Origin: Amycolatopsis anabasis
GTDB taxonomy: Bacteria > Actinomycetota > Actinomycetes > Mycobacteriales > Pseudonocardiaceae
Direction of reading: 5' to 3'
Length of the DNA stretch: 64,000 bases
Assembly (NCBI RefSeq): GCF_009765355.1
Contig: NZ_VTHK01000039.1
Span: forward strand, 20,268-84,267
Both the position numbers and the translations under genes were made by a program. Below the pieces are notes generated by a model. That model was not told where the DNA came from. It made no database searches and saw only the letters and a program-made list of their open reading frames with translations. Position 1 is the stretch's first letter. Every line of letters begins with the position of its first letter. Of this stretch, positions 24,323-31,515 are shown piece by piece.

Positions 24323-26158
24323 TCAGAGTTCGGCGACCGTCACGTCACGGCACAGCGGTTCCCGCCGCGCGACGACGTCGAACCAGGCACTCACCTTCGG
24401 GAGTTCGTAGGCGTAGAAATACCGCATGGCGGCGATCTTCCCCGGCGCTTCGGCGTGGGAACTTCCCGCTGCCGCGACGGCCAGGTCCAGCAGGATCCAG
24501 GCGAGCACGACATGACCGAACCCCTGCAGGTACGGTGTCGCGTTCGCGAGCGCGTCCACCGGGTCCGAAGTGGACCAGGCGTCGTCGGTGACCGTGCGCA
24601 CTCGCTGCCATCCGGCGGCGAGGTCGTCCGCGTGGCCGGGGAAACCCGCCTGGCGGGCCGCGTCGGCCGTGGCCCGCACCTTCCTCCCCAGCTCCGCCAG
24701 GTTGGCCCCGTCGCCGACGCGGACCTTGCGGCCGAGCAGGTCGAGCGCCTGGATTCCGTGCGTACCCTCGTGGATCATGTTGATCCGCTGGTCACGCCAG
24801 TACATCTCCACGGGGAAGTCCCGGGTGTACCCGGCGCCGCCGAGCACCTGGATCGCGAGGTTGTTCGCTTCCAGGCACCATTCGCTCGGCCAGCTCTTCA
24901 CGACCGGTGTCAGCAGTTCCAGCAGCATTCCGGCCGAGCGTGCTTCCTCGGCCGATCCGGTCCGCTGGTCGTCCAGGAGGCGAGCCGCGAACAGCCCGAG
25001 CGCGACGGCTCCCTCGGAGTAGGCTTTCTGGGCGAGCAGCATCCGCTTCACGTCGGCGTGCTCGATGATGGGCACCTGCGGCCGCGTCGCGTCCTTGCCC
25101 TGAGCGGTCAGGTGCCTGCCCTGGCGCCGTTCCTTGGCGTAGTCCAGCGACACGGCGTAGGCGGCCAAACCGACCGCCGCGGCGCCGAGCCCGATTTCGA
25201 TCCGCGCGGCGTTCATCATGTGGAACATCTGGCGCAGGCCGTCACCGGGCCGCCCGACGAGGTACCCGATCGCCCCCTTCCCGCCACGCGGCTCGTACGT
25301 GCCGTCGCCGAAGGCCAGCGCCGCGTTCGGGATTCCCCGGTTGCCGAGTTTGTGGTTCAGGCCGATCAGCGCCACGTCGTTGCGCTCGGTCGGTGCGGCG
25401 TTCTCGTTCACCAGGACCTTCGGGACAATGAACAGCGAGATCCCGCGCGTGCTGGGATCGACGGCTCCGTCCGCTCCCGGGATCTTGGCGAGGACGAGGT
25501 GGACGATGTTCTCGGTGAGCTCGTGCTCGGCCGAGCTGATCCACATCTTGTTCCCGGTGATCCGGTAGCGCGGGCCGAGCGGGTCCGTCTCGTGCCCGGC
25601 GCCGTCCGGGACGGCACGGGTGGTGATGTCCGACAGCGACGAACCGGCTTGGGGCTCCGAAAGGCACATCGTGCCGGTCCATCGGCCGGCCAGCTCCGGG
25701 AGCGCGAAAACCCGTTGCTGTGTCTCAGTTCCGTGCGCCAGGAGAAGTGATGCGTTGGCGTCGGTCAGCATCGAGGGAATGAGGTTGGGGCCGGACGCGG
25801 TGAAAATCAGGCGGGTGGCCAGGTCGACGGTCCGGGGCAGCTGCATTCCGCCGTGTTCGGCGTCGTGCGCGGCGGAGAGGAAGCCGAAGGAACGGTAGGC
25901 CTCCCACGCCTCGTGCGTGGCCTTCGGCAGGAGCACCCTGCCGTCGTCCACGAACGGTTCTTCCAGGTCGCTCACGCGCGCCGCCGGTTCGAAGCAGTCG
26001 GCGGCGATCTCCGAGGCCGCGCGCAGCAAGTCGTCGACGGTTTCCGCGGAGTGCTCCGCGTAGTGAGGCCGCTCGAACAATGCCGTCACGCCGAGCCATT
26101 CGTGCAGCATGAACTCCAAAGTGGACACGAGTTTCCGCTGCAGTACCGTCTTGGTCAC
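24323..26158 (-). CDS. Long-type acyl-CoA dehydrogenase (FadE5-like)
   Basis: 611 aa, the long form with an extra C-terminal helical domain. Key segments are MCLSEPQAGSSLSD (flavin/substrate), YRITGNKMWISS, NLAIQVLGGAGYTRDFPVE and IHEGTHGIQALDLLGRK, whose Glu is the likely catalytic base. It introduces the 2,3-double bond into an acyl-CoA. The GTG start at 26158 overlaps the thioesterase stop by 4 bp. It is followed after 48 bp by mftA, so the mycofactocin genes may be read through from this operon. Confidence 0.9.
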   Translation of the reverse strand: MTKTVLQRKLVSTLEFMLHEWLGVTALFERPHYAEHSAETVDDLLRAASEIAADCFEPAARVSDLEEPFVDDGRVLLPKATHEAWEAYRSFGFLSAAHDAEHGGMQLPRTVDLATRLIFTASGPNLIPSMLTDANASLLLAHGTETQQRVFALPELAGRWTGTMCLSEPQAGSSLSDITTRAVPDGAGHETDPLGPRYRITGNKMWISSAEHELTENIVHLVLAKIPGADGAVDPSTRGISLFIVPKVLVNENAAPTERNDVALIGLNHKLGNRGIPNAALAFGDGTYEPRGGKGAIGYLVGRPGDGLRQMFHMMNAARIEIGLGAAAVGLAAYAVSLDYAKERRQGRHLTAQGKDATRPQVPIIEHADVKRMLLAQKAYSEGAVALGLFAARLLDDQRTGSAEEARSAGMLLELLTPVVKSWPSEWCLEANNLAIQVLGGAGYTRDFPVEMYWRDQRINMIHEGTHGIQALDLLGRKVRVGDGANLAELGRKVRATADAARQAGFPGHADDLAAGWQRVRTVTDDAWSTSDPVDALANATPYLQGFGHVVLAWILLDLAVAAAGSSHAEAPGKIAAMRYFYAYELPKVSAWFDVVARREPLCRDVTVAEL

Positions 26159-26577
26159 GGGTTCTCTCCTGGGTTCCGAAGGTTCACGGGTGGCCGCACG
26201 AGGATCGACTCGAACGCCGGGCGTTCTTCCTGAGCAATCGGCCGTGGTCGGCGACGGTCCACATCCCACATCACGAGCGTGGCCGTCGAACGGGCGCACG
26301 GGCGCGAAGCGACCGACAAGGTCTCCACCACCTCGAAGCTGGATGTCCCGATCGCCCGCACAGCCAGCTCGACGGTGACAGCGCCGTCATCGCGCCTGAC
26401 CTCGTGCAGATAGTCGATGCGCTGGGTCGCCACCACGTAGGCCGGATAGGCCAGATCGAACGCCTCCAGCATCCAGGCCGCACGGGTCTCCTCGAACAAC
26501 GCCAGGTATGCCGTCGCGGTGAGATGGCCCAGACCGTCGATATCGCTGGGACGTAAGCGAAATTCTCGCTGCCACAT
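26155..26577 (-). CDS. Acyl-CoA thioesterase, 4-hydroxybenzoyl-CoA-type hot-dog
   Basis: 140 aa. The N-terminal motif SDIDGLGHLTATAYLALFE matches the Asp-containing active site of 4HBT/YbgC-like thioesterases (Asp12/Asp14, GHL at 17-19), although the usual Asn pair after HL is Thr-Ala here. It hydrolyses an acyl-CoA to free acid and CoA. It lies 1 bp after the reductase stop and overlaps the following acyl-CoA dehydrogenase by 4 bp. Confidence 0.85.
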   Translation of the reverse strand: MWQREFRLRPSDIDGLGHLTATAYLALFEETRAAWMLEAFDLAYPAYVVATQRIDYLHEVRRDDGAVTVELAVRAIGTSSFEVVETLSVASRPCARSTATLVMWDVDRRRPRPIAQEERPAFESILVRPPVNLRNPGENP

Positions 26578-26578
26578 A

Positions 26579-27757
26579 TCAGGCCACTCCCGCGGCGTCG
26601 ACCCACGGAACCTGATTCAGGACGGCCTGCCGGTAACGCGCCAGCGACCGCGGCGCGTTGACGCAGAGCGCGCCGCGGAGCACACCGTCGCGGCCGAACA
26701 AGGCCGTCATCGACGCGTCACCGGTCTGCCTGACCTCGACGCGGTCCGCTCCGTCGGCGCGGCCCACGAACCGCACCTTCGCCTCGAACTGATCGGACCA
26801 GAAGTACGGCACGGGCGCGAACGCCCCGGTCTCGCCGAGCAGGCTCCGCGCCGCGTGGCTCCCCTGCTCGACCGCGTTGAGCCACTGCTCGACCCGCAGC
26901 TGTTCACCGAACAACGGGTTGTGCCAGCGCGCGACGTCACCCGCCGCCACAACACCGGGAACCGACGTCCGCAGGCTGCTGTCGCACACCACCCCGTCGG
27001 ACACCCGCACCCCGCTGCCTTCGAGCCAGCCCGTCGCAGGAGCGGCGCCGACCCCGGCCACCACCACATCCGCGGCGAGCACCGTGCCGTCCCGCAGGGT
27101 CAGCTTGGTACCGCCGTCGGATTCTTCGACGTGGTCCAGCGCCGTGCCGCAGTACAGCTCGACGCCGTTTTCCGCGTGGTAGTCCCGGAACCAGCCACCG
27201 GCCTCGTCACCGAGGACACGTGTCAGTGGGACCGGCGCAAGCTCCACCACGGACACGTCCAGCCCGAGCCGACGCGCGGTCGCCGCCACCTCCAGCCCGA
27301 TGAATCCGGCACCGATCACCACGAGATGCCTGCCGGGCACCAGTTCCTCGCGCAGCCGGGCGGTGTCCGAAATGGACCTCAGCGCGTGCACACGCCCGAG
27401 CCCTGCCAGGCTGCCGAGCGAGCGAGCCGCGGAGCCGGTCGCGATGACGAGACCGTCGTAGGTCAACCTGCGGTCATCTTCGAGAACCACCTCGCGTGCC
27501 GTGGTGTCCAGCCCTGCCGCGGCGGTGCCGAGGCACAGCCGGACGCCATGGGCCGCATACCAGTCCGGCTCCTTCAGCCTGAGTTTTTCCCGATCCGGCC
27601 CCGCCAGCAACGCTTCCTTCGACAAGGGCGGCCGGTCGTACGGCAGCTCCGTCTCGGCACCGACGAGCGTGATGTCGCCCTGGAAACCGTTGCCCCGCAA
27701 CCCTTCGATCGCGTGGACCGCGGCCAGCGAGGCGCCCACTATCACGACCTGGCGCAT
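26579..27757 (-). CDS. NAD(P)H:ferredoxin reductase (P450-type)
   Basis: 392 aa FAD flavoprotein. FAD motif VIVGASLAAVHAIEGLR near the N-terminus, PYDRPPLSKE, the NAD(P)H motif VVIGAGFIGLEVAATARRLG, and the FAD-binding AAGDVARWHNPLFG. It transfers electrons from NAD(P)H to the small ferredoxin encoded 4 bp upstream. No P450 gene is in this operon, so it may serve the P450s at 2-961 or 39087-40325 (inference). It is related to the reductase at 48853. Confidence 0.92.
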   Translation of the reverse strand: MRQVVIVGASLAAVHAIEGLRGNGFQGDITLVGAETELPYDRPPLSKEALLAGPDREKLRLKEPDWYAAHGVRLCLGTAAAGLDTTAREVVLEDDRRLTYDGLVIATGSAARSLGSLAGLGRVHALRSISDTARLREELVPGRHLVVIGAGFIGLEVAATARRLGLDVSVVELAPVPLTRVLGDEAGGWFRDYHAENGVELYCGTALDHVEESDGGTKLTLRDGTVLAADVVVAGVGAAPATGWLEGSGVRVSDGVVCDSSLRTSVPGVVAAGDVARWHNPLFGEQLRVEQWLNAVEQGSHAARSLLGETGAFAPVPYFWSDQFEAKVRFVGRADGADRVEVRQTGDASMTALFGRDGVLRGALCVNAPRSLARYRQAVLNQVPWVDAAGVA

Positions 27758-27761
27758 CGCT

Positions 27762-27965
27762 TCAGCCGTTCTCGAGCACGATCACGTTGGCCGGGCAGGA
27801 ACGCACCGCGCGCTCGGCCTCGTCGCGCTGCTCGTCCGCGGGGTGCTCCTGCAGCAAGATCGCCTTGCCGGACGCGTCGTCGATGTCGAAGAGGTTCGGC
27901 GATTCCATCATGCAGCAGGCGTATCCCTTGCAGTTTTCAAGATCGACGGTGATCTTCAGCGCCAT
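27762..27965 (-). CDS. Small [3Fe-4S]-type ferredoxin
   Basis: 67 aa. The cluster ligand segment CKGYACCMMESPNLF and the later SCPAN form the single-cluster pattern of P450-type 3Fe-4S ferredoxins, with Tyr at the position of the fourth cysteine of 4Fe-4S proteins. An additional Cys precedes the second ligand. It accepts electrons from the downstream reductase. The ATG at 27965 is chosen because the protein begins MALKITVDLENCKG with AAGGAG upstream. Confidence 0.92.
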   Translation of the reverse strand: MALKITVDLENCKGYACCMMESPNLFDIDDASGKAILLQEHPADEQRDEAERAVRSCPANVIVLENG

Positions 27966-28000
27966 CACGGTTTCTCCTTGTCGATTCGTTGCACTGTGCT

Positions 28001-28663
28001 TCACGCGACCAGTCCCAGCTCCTGCGCGCGGCTGGCGGCCTGGGCACGGTTGCGGACGCCGAGCTTGCGGTACACCGCGCTCGTGTGCTGTTTGACCGTG
28101 TGCCGGGACAGGTTCAGCGACGCCGCCACTTCCGGATTGCTCAAGCCCGAGACGAGGTGACGCAAGACGTCCAGTTCGCGTTTCGAGAGCTGGACCGGCA
28201 TGGGCACGGTTTCCTTGGGGAAGACTCGCGCGCCCTCCGCGACGCGCTTCACCGCCGCGACGAGCGCCGCGGTCGGCAGTTGTTTCGGCAACGCCGCCAC
28301 GGCGCCGTGCACCAGCGCCAGCGCCGCCGACACCCGTCCCTCTCCCGACATCAGCACGACCCGCATGTGCGGCATCCGGGCTTTGAACTCCCGGCACAGC
28401 TGCAGGCCCGACCGGCCGCCCAGCGACGTGCTCACCAGCACGAGCTGCGGCTGGTGCCGCCGCGCCACCTGCCATGCCATCTCCGCCGTACCCGCCCCGA
28501 GGCACGACGCCACCCACGGCTCGTCCAGCAACACGGCACGCAATCCCGCCTGCAGCAGTTCGTGTTCCTCGACGACCAGCACCCGCTGTAACTGGCACCG
28601 GTCCTCCAGGACGGTCCGGACCCCACCGGGGGGAGCGATCCTCTCCACTGCCACCACTGTCAT
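28001..28663 (-). CDS. LuxR-family regulator with degenerate receiver domain
   Basis: 220 aa. The N-terminal receiver-like domain (about residues 27-140) starts VLVVEEHELLQAGLRAVL, but the strand that should carry the phospho-acceptor Asp reads LVLVSTSLGG, with Ser in its place. The C-terminal NarL/LuxR helix-turn-helix is LSKRELDVLRHLVSGLSNPE...RHTVKQHTSAVYRKLG. It is therefore probably not controlled by ordinary phosphorylation. AGGTG precedes the ATG at 28663. It stands 35 bp upstream of the ferredoxin gene and may be the first gene of the operon that includes the mft genes. Confidence 0.88.
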   Translation of the reverse strand: MTVVAVERIAPPGGVRTVLEDRCQLQRVLVVEEHELLQAGLRAVLLDEPWVASCLGAGTAEMAWQVARRHQPQLVLVSTSLGGRSGLQLCREFKARMPHMRVVLMSGEGRVSAALALVHGAVAALPKQLPTAALVAAVKRVAEGARVFPKETVPMPVQLSKRELDVLRHLVSGLSNPEVAASLNLSRHTVKQHTSAVYRKLGVRNRAQAASRAQELGLVA

Positions 28664-28858
28664 CAGGGCACCTCCGCTCTTCGTCGAACGGTCACACCGA
28701 GCCACCCGCCGGTCCTGCTCCGGCCAAAGACGCGAAAGAGGTTCACACACGGTTCCCTCTTCCGGCACCTCCCGTTCGGCATGGCGTGATCTGTGCTGTG
28801 CAGCCTGATCGCCCGTGACGTGCGCTACACCCGGGGAACTACGTGTACCGGTACCTGT

Positions 28859-30109
28859 TCACCGTCGCGTGACCTCGTCCGCCGCGCGTTCCCCGGAGCG
28901 CAGGGCACCGTCCATGCTCGTCTCCCACAGGTCCGCGGTGTGCTCGCCCGCGAAGTGAATCGGGCCGACCCGCTGGGCGAGCAGACGGGGCAGCCGGGGG
29001 TGATCGCCCCACGGCATCGACACCACGCCGCCGGCGTACTCCTCGCGGGTCCAGTCCTGGACGATGCCGCCGAGGCGTTCGGGATCGGTTCCTGTCGCCG
29101 CACGCACCAGCTTGTCCATGGTTTCGAGCAAGGACTCCTCGTCGCGCAGCGCGCCGTCCCCCCGGTCCGGGACCAGGCCATGCACCACGACGGTGTCCGC
29201 CGGGCCGGGCGGCCGGGCCCAGAGCAGGGCGATCGGTCCGTCGCTCGCCGCCGCCAGGCCCAGGCGCGCGACGATCTCGGAGCCGTGCGTGTATTGCGCG
29301 ATCGCCTTGCCCCCTTGACTCATCGGCGTGGCCAGGAGCGCGTTGATCTTCCATTCGGGCAGTACCGGGTCGAAGCCGATCCGCAGCGTGGGAGTCACCG
29401 GGGTCGCGACGATGACATCGCGCGCGGTGAAGGCGTCGTGATCGGTCTCCACCGTCAACCGGCCACGCTCACGGCGAACGAGCCGGACCGGCTGTCCCAA
29501 GCGGACGTCAAGTCCCGTGGCCATCGCCGTAGCGAGGGAGTCGGTGCCGTCGGCGAGCATCCAGCAGATCTTGCCCACGTGCGGCGGTTCCACCATCGAC
29601 ATCGGGACCTGAGCGGCCTCGTGCACGGGGTTGTATCCGGCCTGCGCGCAGAATATCCGCCGGGCCGCCGGGGACAGGCCCGCGCGCGCCGCCCACGCCG
29701 AGAGGGTTTCGGCGGGCGACGGCGGGCTCGCGTCGATCGCCGCGCGGACTTCGTCGGCGATCTTGTCGCGTTCCGGTTCGGGAAGGAGCCGTCCGTCCAG
29801 CACCATGGTGACGCGCAACGGGGACGCGGCCGTGCGCCGTCCGTCCGGATCGGACGGGAACAGCGACAGCCGGGGTGTCAGGCAGATCCCGAGTTCGGCA
29901 CAGGCCCGCAGGATCTTGTCCTGACCGACGTCGATGAAGGAGCCGCCGAGGTCTGCGGGCTGTCCGTGCCGCAACCGGTCGCGCACCGTCCGTGTGCGGC
30001 CTCCGACGTGCGACTGTGCTTCGAGGACGACCACGTCCTGGCCGGCGCGGCGTAGTTTGCGTGCCGCGGCGAGACCGGCCAGGCCCGCGCCGATGACGAT
30101 CGTGCTCAT
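28859..30109 (-). CDS. Flavin amine oxidase family protein (A)
   Basis: 416 aa. FAD motif IVIGAGLAGLAAARKLRRAG with VLEAQSHVGGRTRT, and a C-terminal flavin-contact segment IHFAGEHTADLWETSMDGAL. It belongs to the monoamine-oxidase/polyamine-oxidase superfamily, which oxidises amines to imines and releases H2O2. The start ATG at 30109 overlaps the stop of the next amine oxidase gene (ATGA). The tandem arrangement suggests a two-protein complex or two successive oxidations (inference). No signal peptide. Confidence 0.88.
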   Translation of the reverse strand: MSTIVIGAGLAGLAAARKLRRAGQDVVVLEAQSHVGGRTRTVRDRLRHGQPADLGGSFIDVGQDKILRACAELGICLTPRLSLFPSDPDGRRTAASPLRVTMVLDGRLLPEPERDKIADEVRAAIDASPPSPAETLSAWAARAGLSPAARRIFCAQAGYNPVHEAAQVPMSMVEPPHVGKICWMLADGTDSLATAMATGLDVRLGQPVRLVRRERGRLTVETDHDAFTARDVIVATPVTPTLRIGFDPVLPEWKINALLATPMSQGGKAIAQYTHGSEIVARLGLAAASDGPIALLWARPPGPADTVVVHGLVPDRGDGALRDEESLLETMDKLVRAATGTDPERLGGIVQDWTREEYAGGVVSMPWGDHPRLPRLLAQRVGPIHFAGEHTADLWETSMDGALRSGERAADEVTRR

Positions 30110-31440
30110 GCTCGGACCAACTCCGAATCGATGGCGTCCGGCGAAAACCGGAGGGGCTGGCGGAGAACCTGGTCGGCAGCCCGCAGGCCGGAGCGGATCG
30201 CGCCCTCCATGGTTCCGCAGAAGCCGACGTCGGTGTAGTCGCCGGCGAAGTGCACGCGGCGCTGGAGGGTCGTGAACAGCGCGGCGAGCGGGGCGCGGAC
30301 GCCGAAGCTGGGCATGGCGCCCATGCCCAGCGCGAGTGGGTCCGATGTCCAGTTCTTGCACCGGTTCGCGAGCCGGGTGACCGGGCCACCAACTGCCGTG
30401 CGGACCAGGACGTCCAGCGCGCCGACCGCCCTGTCGGCGGACTCGAGCAGATGCCGCTGGGTGCCGCAGAGGAAGCCGCTCACGACCGCCGGGCCGGTGG
30501 TCACGTAGGGGTTGCTCACCCAGATCGTGTTGACCGGGCCGTCGGAGAAGACGGCGTGGGCGATCGCCTCGCGCACGGCGTCACCTTCCGCGTACTGCCC
30601 GACCACCTTGCCGCCCGCGCACCGTTGCAACGACGTGAGCGCGCCCAGGTGCGACGCCGGGAGCGGCGGGTCGAACCCGATGGTTGGCAGGACGAAGGGC
30701 GGCACGGTCACGACGACCCGGTCCGCGGCGAGTTGCTCACCGTCCTCCAGCTCGACGTGGACCCGGCCGCCCGGCAGGCGGATCGCCCGCACGGGTGCCC
30801 GCAGGCGGACCTTCACCTCGCGAGCGAGCCGATCGGCCAGCCGCTGGCTCCCGCCCACGACGCGGCGGATGGCACCGACATGGCCCGAGGTGAGGTAGTG
30901 GGCGTCGACCTGGAACGGGTCGGACTGCACCGGCATCCGCGCGATCCCGGCCAGCGCGCCTCGGGCCGCGGCGGACAACCGCGCCCGGCGTGACCACTGC
31001 TCGATCACCTCGTGCGCCACCGGTGGCGATTCCCGGAGCGCGGCGCGGATCTCGTCGGCAACCGCGGTGAATCGCTTCCCGGTGAGCAATTCGCCGCCGA
31101 CGATGATCCGTCCTTCGGCGAGGTAACCTTCCAGCGGAGTCTCCTCCGGCGACGTGTCCGGGCGCTCGAACCAGATCTCCTCCGACAGGGGTACACCGAT
31201 CTCCTCGCAGAGACCGGCCAGTGTCCGGTAGTCCGGCGGGATGAGCTCCGCCCCGAGGTCGCAGTGCTGTCCGTCGGTAAAGCCTTCGCGCACACTGTAA
31301 GTGCGTCCGCCGACACGATCGCGCGCTTCGAGAACGGTGACGTCCGTACCGGCCTCGGCGAGCGCTTTGGCGGCGGTGAGGCCGGAAAGACCGGCGCCGA
31401 TCACCAGAACGGAACCACCCTCGCGGTTCGTCAAAGTCAT
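30106..31440 (-). CDS. Flavin amine oxidase family protein (B)
   Basis: 444 aa. VLVIGAGLSGLTAAKALAEAG and VLEARDRVGGRTYSV bind FAD; the C-terminal VHFAGDYTDVGFCGTMEGAI completes the flavin site. It has the same fold as the following protein but is clearly diverged. A TCCCCC box stands exactly 56 nt before its ATG at 31440, between it and the large ATPase/LuxR regulator gene. The nearby APC permease, RidA protein and aldehyde dehydrogenase are consistent with import and breakdown of an amine (inference). Confidence 0.88.
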   Translation of the reverse strand: MTLTNREGGSVLVIGAGLSGLTAAKALAEAGTDVTVLEARDRVGGRTYSVREGFTDGQHCDLGAELIPPDYRTLAGLCEEIGVPLSEEIWFERPDTSPEETPLEGYLAEGRIIVGGELLTGKRFTAVADEIRAALRESPPVAHEVIEQWSRRARLSAAARGALAGIARMPVQSDPFQVDAHYLTSGHVGAIRRVVGGSQRLADRLAREVKVRLRAPVRAIRLPGGRVHVELEDGEQLAADRVVVTVPPFVLPTIGFDPPLPASHLGALTSLQRCAGGKVVGQYAEGDAVREAIAHAVFSDGPVNTIWVSNPYVTTGPAVVSGFLCGTQRHLLESADRAVGALDVLVRTAVGGPVTRLANRCKNWTSDPLALGMGAMPSFGVRAPLAALFTTLQRRVHFAGDYTDVGFCGTMEGAIRSGLRAADQVLRQPLRFSPDAIDSELVRA

Positions 31441-31495
31441 ACGGTCAGCATCATCGGCGGCACACCGCGATCCCGGTGGTGCGCGGGCCGTTCTG

Positions 31496-31508
31496 CCCGG
31501 CTGGGGGA
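31496..31508 (-). promoter_or_regulatory. TCCCCC box upstream of amine oxidase pair
   Basis: Minus strand TCCCCCAGCCGGG, 56 nt before the start at 31440; identical to the box before the permease. Read on the plus strand it continues as GGGGGATGATCGG, which contains GGGGATGA, resembling the box bound by MalT-type ATPase/LuxR activators. Confidence 0.65.
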
Positions 31509-31515
31509 TGATCGG

